A DNA stretch of 27,820 nt, taken from DATILI01 sp035476635. GTDB lineage: Bacteria > Pseudomonadota > Gammaproteobacteria > Burkholderiales > Burkholderiaceae_C. This document shows, one piece after another, positions 8,468 through 16,253 of this stretch. The notes under the pieces were generated by a model that was not told where the DNA came from, did not search any database, and saw only the letters and a list, made by a program, of their open reading frames with translations. The stretch spans positions 1-27,820 of the forward strand of contig DATILI010000029.1 in NCBI GenBank assembly GCA_035476635.1, written 5' to 3'. The first letter of the stretch is position 1. Each line of letters starts with the position of its first letter. A program made the translations under genes and the position numbers.

Positions 8468-9496
8468 ATGAAAGTCGTCTACACCGACACGCACAAGGAC
8501 CACGACCCGCAGCTGTTCATGGTGCGCGGCCGCCTGAAGCGCAGCAACGAGCAGCCCGAACGCGCATTCCGCCTGCTTGCAGCGGTGCGGGAAGAGGGGC
8601 ATGAGATCGTGGCGGGCGGTGACTTCGGCGCCGGCCCGCGGGCCGCCATCCACACGCCCGAGTACCTGCGCTTTCTCGAGACCGCCTACGCGCGCTGGCG
8701 CCTGCTCGACGAACCGTCCGAGGAGGTGATGCCGAATATCCATCCGTTTCCGGGCCAGCCCAGCAGCTACCCCGAAAGCGTGGTCGGGCAGGCCGGCTTC
8801 CACATGGGCGACAACGCCTGCTCGATCGGCGCCCACACCTGGAAGGCTGCCATCGCGTCAGCCCACATGGCCACGCATGCCGCGCAACTGGTGCTTGACG
8901 GCGAGCGCGCCACCTATGCGCTGTGCCGTCCGCCGGGCCATCACGCCTATGCCGACCGCGCCAACGGGTTTTGCTATCTGAACAACGTGGCCATCGCTGC
9001 CCAGCATCTGCGCAGCGCGCATGACCGGGTCGCCATTCTCGACATCGACGTGCACCACGGCAATGGCACGCAAGGCATCTTTTACCGCCGCGCCGATGTG
9101 CTGACCATCTCGCTGCACGGCGATCCGCGCAACTTCACCCCCTACTTTACGGGCCATGCGCACGAGCGCGGCGAAGGCGAAGGGCTGGGCTACAACATCA
9201 ACAAGCCGCTGGCGCTGGGCACCGATCTGGACGGCTACCTGCCGGCACTGCGCGATGCCTGCGACAGCATCCGCGCCTTCGCGCCCGGTGCGCTGGTGGT
9301 AGCGCTGGGCCTGGACGCGCACGAGCACGATCCCTACAAGGGCATGAAGATCACGACGCCGGGTTTCGCCGTGCTGATGGCGCAGATCGCGCGCCTGGGC
9401 CTGCCGACCGTGCTGGTGCAGGAGGGCGGCTACCTCTCCGACGACCTGGGCCCCAACATCGCGAGCGCCTTGCGTGGCTTCGCCCAGGCGGCATGA
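8468..9496 (+). CDS. histone-deacetylase-fold amidohydrolase, acetylpolyamine amidohydrolase type
   Basis: At 342 residues this matches the length of bacterial acetylpolyamine amidohydrolases (Mycoplana ramosa enzyme 341, by memory). These zinc enzymes remove acetyl groups from acetylputrescine, acetylcadaverine or acetylspermidine. Active-site elements are all present: the His pair 158-159 in CRPPGHHA, zinc ligands Asp194 and His196 in LDIDVHHGNGTQ and Asp283 in LGLDAHEHDP, and Tyr322 in EGGY. The N-terminus MKVVYTDTHKDHDP fits the family, whose members often carry a dimerisation insert near the entrance. Its stop overlaps the kinase start (ATGA), so deacetylation and phosphorylation are probably consecutive. 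The true acyl-amine is unknown. Confidence 0.88.
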   Translation: MKVVYTDTHKDHDPQLFMVRGRLKRSNEQPERAFRLLAAVREEGHEIVAGGDFGAGPRAAIHTPEYLRFLETAYARWRLLDEPSEEVMPNIHPFPGQPSSYPESVVGQAGFHMGDNACSIGAHTWKAAIASAHMATHAAQLVLDGERATYALCRPPGHHAYADRANGFCYLNNVAIAAQHLRSAHDRVAILDIDVHHGNGTQGIFYRRADVLTISLHGDPRNFTPYFTGHAHERGEGEGLGYNINKPLALGTDLDGYLPALRDACDSIRAFAPGALVVALGLDAHEHDPYKGMKITTPGFAVLMAQIARLGLPTVLVQEGGYLSDDLGPNIASALRGFAQAA

Positions 9497-10551
9497 CGGC
9501 CGTGGCGTTCGATGACGGGCAGGTCTTGAGCGAGGGAGCACCGGCGCTCGACGAGGACTGGGTGCGCGCCCTGGCATGGGAGCGTTACGGCATCGGCGGC
9601 AACATGCAGGCCTTGAGCGGCGAGCGCGACCGCAACTTTCGGCTGACCTCCGCGAACGACGGCGCGCACTTCATGCTGAAGATTTCGCACCCGGCCGAGA
9701 CGGCGCTGGTCGCCGACTTCCAGACGCAGGCGCTGCTGCACATCGCCATCGCCGACCCAGGCCTGCCGGTGCAGCGCATCGTGCCGACGCTGGACGGTTC
9801 GCCGTCGTTGGTCTGCGATCCGGGCGATGGCCTGCCGCGGGTGGTGCGCCTTTTCACCTACCTGCCCGGCCTGCCCCTGCCCGAGGCGCCGCGCACGCCC
9901 CTGCAGCAGCAGAACCTGGCGCGCATGCTGGCCCGTCTGGACATCGCGCTGCGCCGCTTCGACCATCCCGCCGGCGACCTGCCGCTGCCGTGGGACATCC
10001 AGCGTGCCGACAGCGTACGCGGCCTGCTGGCACAGATCGACAAGCCCGAACGCCGCGCGCTGGCGCAAGCCGCGCTGGACCGTTTCGAGCGCGATGCCAA
10101 GCCGTTGCTGCACACGCTGCCGGTGCAGCCGATCCACAACGACTTCAACATCTACAACGTGCTGGTCGACCCGGCCGACACCGACCGCATCGCCGCCATC
10201 CTCGACTTCGGCGACATGGTTCGCGCGCCGCTGATCAATGATCTGGCCGTTGCCGCCGCCTACCAGATCGGCACCGGCGACGACCCGTTGCTCGACATCG
10301 TTCCCTTCGTCGCGGCGTACCACGCGGTGCGGCCGCTCTCGCCCGCGGAGGTCGATGTGCTGTTCACGATGATTACCGCCCGGCTGGTGATGGTGGTGGC
10401 CATCAGCGGCTGGCGTGCCAAGCGCCATCCCGACAACGCGGCCTACCTGCTGCGCAACAACCCGCTGTCCTGGGCGCGCCTGCAAGCCTGCGAACGCATC
10501 GGGTTCGAAGCCGCCACGCACGCCTTTCGCCGCGTCTGCGGCCTGCACTGA
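9493..10551 (+). CDS. APH-fold small-molecule kinase resembling hydroxylysine kinase
   Basis: The 352-residue protein belongs to the aminoglycoside phosphotransferase/choline kinase fold. Lys63 (FMLKIS) should bind the nucleotide phosphates, the Brenner-type catalytic loop is HNDFNIYN at 215-222 and the metal-binding DFG is at 238-240. VRLFTYLPGLPLPE near 118-131, LDFGDM and a late Tyr-rich helical region resemble vertebrate hydroxylysine kinase (HYKK/AGPHD1) as I remember it, more than antibiotic-resistance enzymes. The expected reaction is ATP- or GTP-dependent phosphorylation of the hydroxyl of an amino-alcohol. It overlaps the deacetylase gene by four bases and is followed after 12 bases by a phospho-lyase-like PLP enzyme, which is the natural next step. 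Substrate unproven. Confidence 0.8.
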   Translation: MTAVAFDDGQVLSEGAPALDEDWVRALAWERYGIGGNMQALSGERDRNFRLTSANDGAHFMLKISHPAETALVADFQTQALLHIAIADPGLPVQRIVPTLDGSPSLVCDPGDGLPRVVRLFTYLPGLPLPEAPRTPLQQQNLARMLARLDIALRRFDHPAGDLPLPWDIQRADSVRGLLAQIDKPERRALAQAALDRFERDAKPLLHTLPVQPIHNDFNIYNVLVDPADTDRIAAILDFGDMVRAPLINDLAVAAAYQIGTGDDPLLDIVPFVAAYHAVRPLSPAEVDVLFTMITARLVMVVAISGWRAKRHPDNAAYLLRNNPLSWARLQACERIGFEAATHAFRRVCGLH

Positions 10552-10563
10552 ACGCAACAAGCC

Positions 10564-11847
10564 ATGGCAACGATTCCCCTTGAAACGCAGTCGCTCATGG
10601 AGCGCCGTGCGCGCCTGCTCGGCCCGGCCTACCGCTTGTTCTACGAAACGCCGCTGCATGCGGTGCGCGGGGAGGGCGTCTGGCTCCATGACGCCGACGG
10701 CAAGCGCTATCTTGATGCCTACAACAACGTCGCTTCCGTGGGGCACTGCCACCCGCAGGTCGTCGAGGCGATTGCGCGGCAGGCCGGCGTGCTGAACACG
10801 CACACGCGCTATCTGCACGAGGGCGTGCTCGACTATGCGCAGCGGCTGCTGGCGACGATGCCTTCGGAACTGGCGCATGCGATGTTCACCTGCACCGGCA
10901 GCGAGGCCAACGACCTGGCGCTGCGCATCGCACGTTCGCACACCAAGGCGGATGGCCTGATCGTCACGCACTTCGCCTACCACGGCGTGACCGCATCGAT
11001 CGCCGAGGCCTCGCCCTCGCTCGGCAAGTTCGTGCAGCTTGGGCGAGCGGTGCGCACCGTGCCCGCACCCGACAGCTACCGCATTGCGCCCGAAGACCTG
11101 GGCGCGGTCTTCGCGGCCGGTGTGCGTGAGGCCATCGCCGACCTGAAGGCGCACGGCATCCGCCCGGCCGCACTGATGGTCGACACGGTGTTTTCCAGCG
11201 ACGGCATCTTCACCGATCCGCCCGGCTTCCTGGCCCAGGCAGTGGACGCGATCCGCGAAGCCGGCGGCGTCTTCATTGCCGACGAGGTGCAGCCGGGGCT
11301 GGGCCGTACGGGCGACAGCTTCTGGGGTTTCCAGCGCCAGCGCGTGGTCCCCGACATCGTGACCATGGGCAAGCCGCTCGGGGGCGGCCATCCGCTGGCC
11401 GGGCTGGCGATCAAGCCCGAGGTGCTCGCCGCGTTCGGCCGCGAGTGCCGCTACTTCAACACCTTCGGCGGCAACCCGGTGTCGATGGCAGCCGGCATGG
11501 CCGTGCTGGACGTGATCGAGCGCGAAGGGCTGATGGCGAATGCGCAGCGCGTCGGCGCCTACCTGCGCTCGAAACTCGGCGCACTGGGCGCGCGCCACGC
11601 GCTGATCGGCGACGTGCGCGGTGCCGGCCTGTTCACCGGCGTCGAGATGGTCACTGATCGCAACACGAAGGCGCCTGCGACGGCGCAAACGGCGCGCATC
11701 GTCAACGCACTGCGCGATCGCGGCGTGCTGCTTGGCGGCACCGGCGAACACGCCAATACGCTCAAGATCCGTCCGCCGCTGGTGTTCTCGGAAACCCACG
11801 CCGACCTGCTGGTCGATGCGCTGGACGACGTGCTGAAAACCCTGTAG
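10564..11847 (+). CDS. class III PLP enzyme resembling ethanolamine-phosphate / phosphohydroxylysine phospho-lyases
   Basis: This 427-residue fold-type I enzyme has Lys270 (TMGKPLGGGHP) as likely Schiff-base lysine, Asp240 in FIADEVQPGLGR and GSEAND at 112-117. Several strings match the AGXT2L1/AGXT2L2 phospho-lyases as I remember them rather than true transaminases: YNNVASVGHCHP (53-64), VLNTHTRYLHE (76-86), YFNTFGGNPVS (297-307). Those enzymes convert an O-phosphorylated 1-amino-2-ol into an aldehyde plus ammonia and phosphate. The preceding kinase of matching type supports this reading. An ordinary aminotransferase is the alternative. It is the last gene of the long + strand run; no hairpin with a T-tract follows. 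Confidence 0.82.
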   Translation: MATIPLETQSLMERRARLLGPAYRLFYETPLHAVRGEGVWLHDADGKRYLDAYNNVASVGHCHPQVVEAIARQAGVLNTHTRYLHEGVLDYAQRLLATMPSELAHAMFTCTGSEANDLALRIARSHTKADGLIVTHFAYHGVTASIAEASPSLGKFVQLGRAVRTVPAPDSYRIAPEDLGAVFAAGVREAIADLKAHGIRPAALMVDTVFSSDGIFTDPPGFLAQAVDAIREAGGVFIADEVQPGLGRTGDSFWGFQRQRVVPDIVTMGKPLGGGHPLAGLAIKPEVLAAFGRECRYFNTFGGNPVSMAAGMAVLDVIEREGLMANAQRVGAYLRSKLGALGARHALIGDVRGAGLFTGVEMVTDRNTKAPATAQTARIVNALRDRGVLLGGTGEHANTLKIRPPLVFSETHADLLVDALDDVLKTL

Positions 11848-11915
11848 TCCGCGCTCATCGCCACCGGCGCGGGCACGACTGGCGCTGCGGGCGGGTCTGA
11901 ATTCAGGAATCGCAT

Positions 11916-11943
11916 AGTCCACATCCGCAAAAATTGTTGGACT
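11916..11943. promoter_or_regulatory. inverted repeat upstream of the TRAP operon, candidate operator
   Basis: AGTCCA (11916-11921) and TGGACT (11938-11943) are perfect complements separated by 16 bases; extending to ATAGTCCA and TGGACTGT gives one mismatch. It lies between the lyase stop and the first TRAP gene, where promoter and operator are expected. The LysR or MarR regulator in this module could bind here, which is inference. A CTGAATTCAG palindrome lies just upstream at 11897-11906. Confidence 0.35.
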
Positions 11944-11972
11944 GTCGGGCGGTGTGCGCCAAGAATTCGGGT

Positions 11973-12542
11973 GTGACCAAAGCAACCGCCTTCAAAGCCA
12001 TCGCCGATGCTCCGACTGCCCGGCGCCAAGCCCGTGCGCGCGGGTTCAGGAGTTTGGCAAAGCGCATTGAACGCCTGTTCGGCCTGGTGTTTTGCGCAGT
12101 CGTCCTGTTGAACTTTGTCAGCGCCGCCTTGCGATATGGGGGCGCAGGGGCGCTGGTGGGCGCCGACGAGGTGCAGGTCTATGTGATGGTCTGGCTTATT
12201 TTCCTGGGCGCGGCCGTGGCGGGCATTCGCCATTCGCACCTGCGGATGGACATCTTCGTGCAAAGGCTGGGCCCGAAGCTTGGGCTGTGGCGCGAGCTCT
12301 TCGAGTCGATTCTCTCGCTCGCAATCTGCATCCTGATGACCTGGGTTTCGCTCAACTTTGCGAACGAGATGATGGCCATGGGTCAACGCAGCGACGGCGC
12401 CGGCATTCCCATGTGGCTGGTACATGCGGCCCCGGCCGCCGGCTTTCTCGGCTTGGCGGTCGGCTCCGGTTGGGATTTGATCCTGTTGGCGCTCAACAGG
12501 CACGCAGCAGGCGTTGCCACCGAAAGCGGAGAAGCCCCATGA
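11973..12542 (+). CDS. TRAP transporter small permease, DctQ type
   Basis: The product of about 189 residues is a four-helix membrane protein (LFGLVFCAVVLLNFV, VYVMVWLIFLGAAVAG, ILSLAICILMTWVSL, AAGFLGLAVGSGWDLILL), the pattern of the TRAP small subunit. VGADEVQVYVMVWLIFLGA and the RHSHLRMDIF segment are family hallmarks. The start is uncertain: no ATG is available, TTG occurs at 11934 and 11937, GTG at 11952 and 11973. I chose GTG 11973 because the earlier candidates fall in or next to the putative operator, but none has a convincing ribosome binding site. The stop overlaps the DctM start (ATGA), so the two subunits are translationally coupled. Confidence 0.85.
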   Translation: MTKATAFKAIADAPTARRQARARGFRSLAKRIERLFGLVFCAVVLLNFVSAALRYGGAGALVGADEVQVYVMVWLIFLGAAVAGIRHSHLRMDIFVQRLGPKLGLWRELFESILSLAICILMTWVSLNFANEMMAMGQRSDGAGIPMWLVHAAPAAGFLGLAVGSGWDLILLALNRHAAGVATESGEAP

Positions 12543-13816
12543 CCGGCATCACCCTGGCCTTTGTCCCCGTCGTGCTGCTCCTTGCGGGCGTGCCGATCTT
12601 CCTGGTTCTTCTCGCGGCATCGGCGGCGACGGTGCTGTTCGTGATGAACGTGCCGATCGCCGTGCTGCATCAGACGATGTTTGGTGCGCTGGACAGCTTT
12701 GCCTTGCTTTCCGTGCCGTTTTTTATTTTCGCGGGGGAACTGATGGGCCGGGGTAGCGTGGCGGCGCGCATCGTCGACATCATGCGCGCCTCGACGGGTC
12801 ACCTCAAAGGGAGCCTGCCCCTGGCAACCGTGGGAACGTCAGCGGTTTTCGGAGCGATGTCGGGCGCGAGCGCGGCCACGGTCGCGACGGTGGGTCAACT
12901 GATGCTGCCGCCCCTGAAGGAGCGAGGCTATCCGGATGATTTCAGGGCGGGCCTGATCACCGCGGTCGGCGCCATTGACATCATCATCCCGCCATCGGTG
13001 CCCTTGATCATCTATGCCGCCGCCGCGTCCGAATCAGTGCCCAAGCTCTACGCGGCGGGCGTCGTGCCCGGGCTTCTCATTGCGGCCATCCTGGCTGTCT
13101 ATGTGCTCTGGTACGCGAGGCGCCGGAACATCTCCGACGGGCAGTCCTTTTCGTTTCGATTCCTGCTGGCTTCGTTCCGGCGTGGGCTATGGGCCCTCGG
13201 CGCCCCGGTCATCATCCTCGGCGGGATCTACGGCGGCTTCGTATCTCCCACCGAGTCGGCCGCACTGGCCTGTGTCTATGCAGCGTTCGTTACGCGATTC
13301 GTCTACCGTGAGCTGAGCTGGGTCGACATCATCGACTGCGCCACACGAACCGTCACCTTGACGGCGCAGATCCTGTTGATCGTGGCATGCGCCAATGTGT
13401 TCGGCTGGTTGTTGACGGTGCACCAGATTCCAATGGCGCTGGTCGACCTGGTGCAGGGGTGGCAGCTGTCGCCGTGGACCATTCTGCTGGTCCTGAACAT
13501 CGTGTTCCTGGTGGTGGGCTGCTTTATCGATCCCCTGTCGGCCATCCTGGTGCTCACGCCATTGCTGATGCCCCTCATCAAGGCCGCGGGGATCGATCCG
13601 ATCCACTTCGGGATCGTCATCACCACGAACCTGGCCATCGGCATGTTCCATCCTCCTTTCGGCCTCAATATTTTCGTGACGCAGTCGTTGTTCCGATTTC
13701 CGTTGCAGGTGATTTACAAGGGCATCGTTCCTTTTCTCTACCTGTACTTGCTGGCGCTGGCCCTGATCACGTATGTGCCCTGGCTCTCCATGGCACTGGT
13801 CCGACTGATTTACTGA
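12539..13816 (+). CDS. TRAP transporter large permease, DctM type
   Basis: The 425-residue protein fills the inner membrane with about twelve helices and forms the sodium-driven channel of the TRAP system. Family strings include the early segment FALLSVPFFIFAGELMGRG, the SGASAATVATVG loop, the AVGAIDIIIPPSVPLIIYA segment (given as marker) and the C-terminal GMFHPPFGLN. The ATG at 12539 overlaps the DctQ stop and the open frame upstream belongs to the DctQ gene region, so the shorter start is preferred. With DctQ and the following DctP it would import a carboxylate; the adjacent decarboxylase suggests an aromatic acid. Confidence 0.93.
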   Translation: MTGITLAFVPVVLLLAGVPIFLVLLAASAATVLFVMNVPIAVLHQTMFGALDSFALLSVPFFIFAGELMGRGSVAARIVDIMRASTGHLKGSLPLATVGTSAVFGAMSGASAATVATVGQLMLPPLKERGYPDDFRAGLITAVGAIDIIIPPSVPLIIYAAAASESVPKLYAAGVVPGLLIAAILAVYVLWYARRRNISDGQSFSFRFLLASFRRGLWALGAPVIILGGIYGGFVSPTESAALACVYAAFVTRFVYRELSWVDIIDCATRTVTLTAQILLIVACANVFGWLLTVHQIPMALVDLVQGWQLSPWTILLVLNIVFLVVGCFIDPLSAILVLTPLLMPLIKAAGIDPIHFGIVITTNLAIGMFHPPFGLNIFVTQSLFRFPLQVIYKGIVPFLYLYLLALALITYVPWLSMALVRLIY

Positions 13817-13847
13817 ATGAACGCTCGTCGTAAAGAAGGAGACAAAA

Positions 13848-14864
13848 ATGAGTGCATCGCTTTCCCGTCGCGCCGTGGCCGGTGCCGTTGCCGCAGCCCT
13901 GGCAGCGCCCCAGGTGCTGTTCGCGCAGCAAAATCAGTTTGTCATGAAGGTGACCTCGGCCACCATCAATGACGTCATTCATCATTGGATGAAGAGCTTC
14001 AAGGCCGCGGTCGAGGCCAGGAGCGCCGGGCGCATCAAGGTCGAACTCTATCCGGCGAGCCAGCTGGGTGCCATTCCGCGCATGGTGGAGGGCGCCGCAC
14101 TGGGCACGATCGAATGCTTCGTCACGGCTTCCAGCTTTCTCACCAGCCTGGATGCCCGATTCGAAGTGCTGGATGTTGCGGGCCTGTTGTCGGACACAGC
14201 CCATGCGCAGCGGACGTTCTCGGATCCAGAGGTCCGCCAGCAGATATTTGCGATGGGCGGCGGCAAGGGGCTGCAGAGCATCTCCGTCTTCATGCACAGT
14301 CCGCAAAACGTGGTCTCGCGACGCCCGATCCGCGGCATCGCGGATTTCTCGGGGCAGAAGATCCGCGTGCTCAGCACGCCCATGCAGATCGAGCCCCTGA
14401 AGAAGCTGGGTGCCACGCCCGTTCCCATGCCCTTGTCCGAAGTCATGCCAGCGCTGCAGAACGGAGCGATCGACGGTTTTATCGCCGCGAGTACCGTTTT
14501 TTCGGCGCTCAAGTTCTACGACGCCGCCAAGTACCAGACCGCGTTGTCGCGCTGGCCCGTCATCGTCGTCGCCGCTTGCAACAAGAACTGGCTGGCGAAG
14601 CTGCCTGCCGACCTGCGTGCCGTCGTGACCGAGGAGGCGTCCCGGATCGAGCCCGCCACCAATGAATTCGGGGCCAACGACATCCTGGCTGCGCAGGACG
14701 TATGGACGCGAAATGGCGGCCAGCTGGTCACGATGAATGCCGGCGATGCGGCATCGTTTTCCAAGCTGGTCAACGAATCGGCCACGGCGATCCTGCGCGA
14801 AAAGCCCGCCGTGCTGGCGGAGTACGAACGCTACGCCAAGGCCTGCCAGAAATACAAGGCGTAG
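13848..14864 (+). CDS. TRAP transporter periplasmic substrate-binding protein, DctP type
   Basis: The 338-residue protein has a strong ribosome binding site (AAGGAGACAAAA before the ATG) and an export signal: SRRAVAG followed by a hydrophobic stretch and a likely cleavage after LFA at residue 26. The SRR could be a twin-arginine signal, though a Sec signal is equally possible. The DctP fold is recognisable from KVELYPASQLG (about 64-74), GLQSISVFMHSPQNV and the GQKIRVLST region, whose Arg normally pairs with the substrate carboxylate. LPLSEVMPALQNGAIDG-like sequence at about 195-210 is the usual hinge motif. High expression relative to the permeases is expected from the better Shine-Dalgarno. 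It probably binds an aromatic carboxylate, by context. Confidence 0.92.
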   Translation: MSASLSRRAVAGAVAAALAAPQVLFAQQNQFVMKVTSATINDVIHHWMKSFKAAVEARSAGRIKVELYPASQLGAIPRMVEGAALGTIECFVTASSFLTSLDARFEVLDVAGLLSDTAHAQRTFSDPEVRQQIFAMGGGKGLQSISVFMHSPQNVVSRRPIRGIADFSGQKIRVLSTPMQIEPLKKLGATPVPMPLSEVMPALQNGAIDGFIAASTVFSALKFYDAAKYQTALSRWPVIVVAACNKNWLAKLPADLRAVVTEEASRIEPATNEFGANDILAAQDVWTRNGGQLVTMNAGDAASFSKLVNESATAILREKPAVLAEYERYAKACQKYKA

Positions 14865-14924
14865 GCAGCGCTCGCCTGGCATCGCCTCCCTGCACAAATG
14901 TTCCAGCCCCAACAGGAGAATTGA

Positions 14925-15905
14925 ATGAACGGAAAGATTGGCCTGGAAGAGCACTTTGCGATTGCAGAGACTCTTCAGGATTCAGCCGGCTTCGTGCCGG
15001 GCGACTACTGGAAGGAACTCAGCAAGCGCTTGACCGATATTCACGACGGTCGGCTGCGCGAGATGGACCAGAACGGCATGCAGATGATGATCCTCTCGCT
15101 GAATGCGCCGGCGGTGCAGGCGATTGCGGACACAGCCAAGGCGGTCGAGATTGCGACTCGGGCCAACGACTACCTGGCTGAACAGGTTGCAAGGCGTCCC
15201 GACCGCTTTCAGGCATTTGCCGCATTGCCCATGCAGGACCCGGACGCGGCGACGCGTGAACTCGAGCGCTGCATGAAGGAGTTGGGTTTCAAGGGCGCAC
15301 TGGTCAATGGCTTTTCCCAAGTGGGTACGCCGGATAACGTCGTCTACTACGATGCGCCGCAATACGCGGGCTTCTGGGCCAAGGCCGAGGCACTCGATGC
15401 GCCTTTTTATCTGCATCCGCGCAATCCGATTGCCTCCTGGGCTCAGATCTACGATGGCCACCCCTGGCTCCTGGGGCCGACCTGGGCATTCGGCCAGGAA
15501 ACGGCGGTGCATGCTTTGCGGCTGATGGCGTGCGGGCTGTTTGATCGTCACCCCAAGCTGCAGATTGTGCTGGGCCACATGGGCGAGGGCCTGCCGTACA
15601 GCATGTGGCGAATCGACAACCGGAACGCCTGGGTGAAGCTTCCGAAAGCCTATCCGGCGAAGAAGACCTTCGCGGAATACTTCCAGAAGAACTTTCATCT
15701 GACGACCTCTGGCAACTTCAGGACACAGACCCTGATCGACGCCATCCTGGAGGTCGGTTCCGACCGGATTCTTTTCTCCACCGACTGGCCCTTCGAGAAC
15801 GTCGACCATGCTGCCAATTGGTTCAACAGTGCCTCCATCAGCGAAGCCGACCGGACCAAGATCGGACGGACCAACGCCGTGAATCTGTTCAAGCTGGGCC
15901 TCTAG
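14925..15905 (+). CDS. gamma-resorcylate (2,6-dihydroxybenzoate) decarboxylase, amidohydrolase superfamily
   Basis: The 326-residue enzyme is nearly the length of known gamma-resorcylate decarboxylases (about 327) and shares long strings with them as I remember, for example LEEHFAI, DSAGFVPGDYWKEL, SLNAPAVQAI, YDGHPWLLGPTWAF and LFSTDWPFEN. Metal ligands fall at the family positions: Glu8 and His10 in EEH, His164 in FYLHPRNP and Asp287 in STDWPF; His218 in LGHMGEG is the catalytic-region histidine. It would convert 2,6-dihydroxybenzoate to resorcinol without redox cofactor, reversibly. AGGAGA lies five bases before the ATG. It sits behind a TRAP importer and opposite a flavin monooxygenase that could take resorcinol onward. 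A sister activity such as 2,3-dihydroxybenzoate decarboxylase is less likely. Confidence 0.9.
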   Translation: MNGKIGLEEHFAIAETLQDSAGFVPGDYWKELSKRLTDIHDGRLREMDQNGMQMMILSLNAPAVQAIADTAKAVEIATRANDYLAEQVARRPDRFQAFAALPMQDPDAATRELERCMKELGFKGALVNGFSQVGTPDNVVYYDAPQYAGFWAKAEALDAPFYLHPRNPIASWAQIYDGHPWLLGPTWAFGQETAVHALRLMACGLFDRHPKLQIVLGHMGEGLPYSMWRIDNRNAWVKLPKAYPAKKTFAEYFQKNFHLTTSGNFRTQTLIDAILEVGSDRILFSTDWPFENVDHAANWFNSASISEADRTKIGRTNAVNLFKLGL

Positions 15906-15929
15906 GGACTTTGCAGGCCCCTTTCGCAA

Positions 15930-16253
15930 ATGACCATCAAACACATAGTCCTGTGGCGCGTCGACGCCGCTACCGAGGACGCACGCCAAGCGGCCTGCCA
16001 GAAGGTCAGGGTAGCTTTCGAATCCCTTGCGGGAAAGATTCCGGGCTTGCTGGAGCTGGAAGTAGGCATCGATTCGTCGAGGATCAGCTATGCCAGCGAC
16101 GTCGTCCTGAATTCGACCTTCGCGGACAAGGAGTCCCTGATTGCGTACGCAACCCATCCGGAGCATTTGCGGGTACGCACGGAACTGGCGGGTGTCCGGA
16201 TCGAGAGCCGGCAAGTCGACTATGCTTGCGGCCCAGTTCAGCGGGTTGGATAG
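15930..16253 (+). CDS. Dabb (stress-responsive alpha/beta barrel) domain protein
   Basis: The 107-residue protein begins MTIKHIVLWRV and contains IPGLLELEVGID and YATHPEHLRV, the hallmarks of the dimeric alpha+beta barrel (Dabb) family. It starts 24 bases after the decarboxylase and is probably the last gene of the TRAP operon. Small Dabb proteins occur in many aromatic-degradation clusters, sometimes as isomerases or cyclases, but the role here is unknown. Its last 16 bases overlap the 3' end of the LysR gene on the other strand. Confidence 0.85.
   Translation: MTIKHIVLWRVDAATEDARQAACQKVRVAFESLAGKIPGLLELEVGIDSSRISYASDVVLNSTFADKESLIAYATHPEHLRVRTELAGVRIESRQVDYACGPVQRVG

Noticed and set aside
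9493..10551. Kinase read as an aminoglycoside resistance enzyme
   Set aside because: It shares the fold and catalytic loop, but its other motifs and its place between a deacetylase and a phospho-lyase-like gene fit a metabolic amino-alcohol kinase better.
9430..11985. An 851-codon open frame on the - strand opposite the kinase and phospho-lyase genes
   Set aside because: It is codon-aligned with the lyase gene on the opposite strand and has the low-complexity Arg/His/Gln/Ala composition of GC-rich antisense frames. The sense genes have full catalytic motifs.
12092..12538. Upstream extension of the DctM open frame
   Set aside because: It overlaps the DctQ gene out of frame and lacks membrane character; the ATG at 12539 with its ATGA overlap is the natural start.
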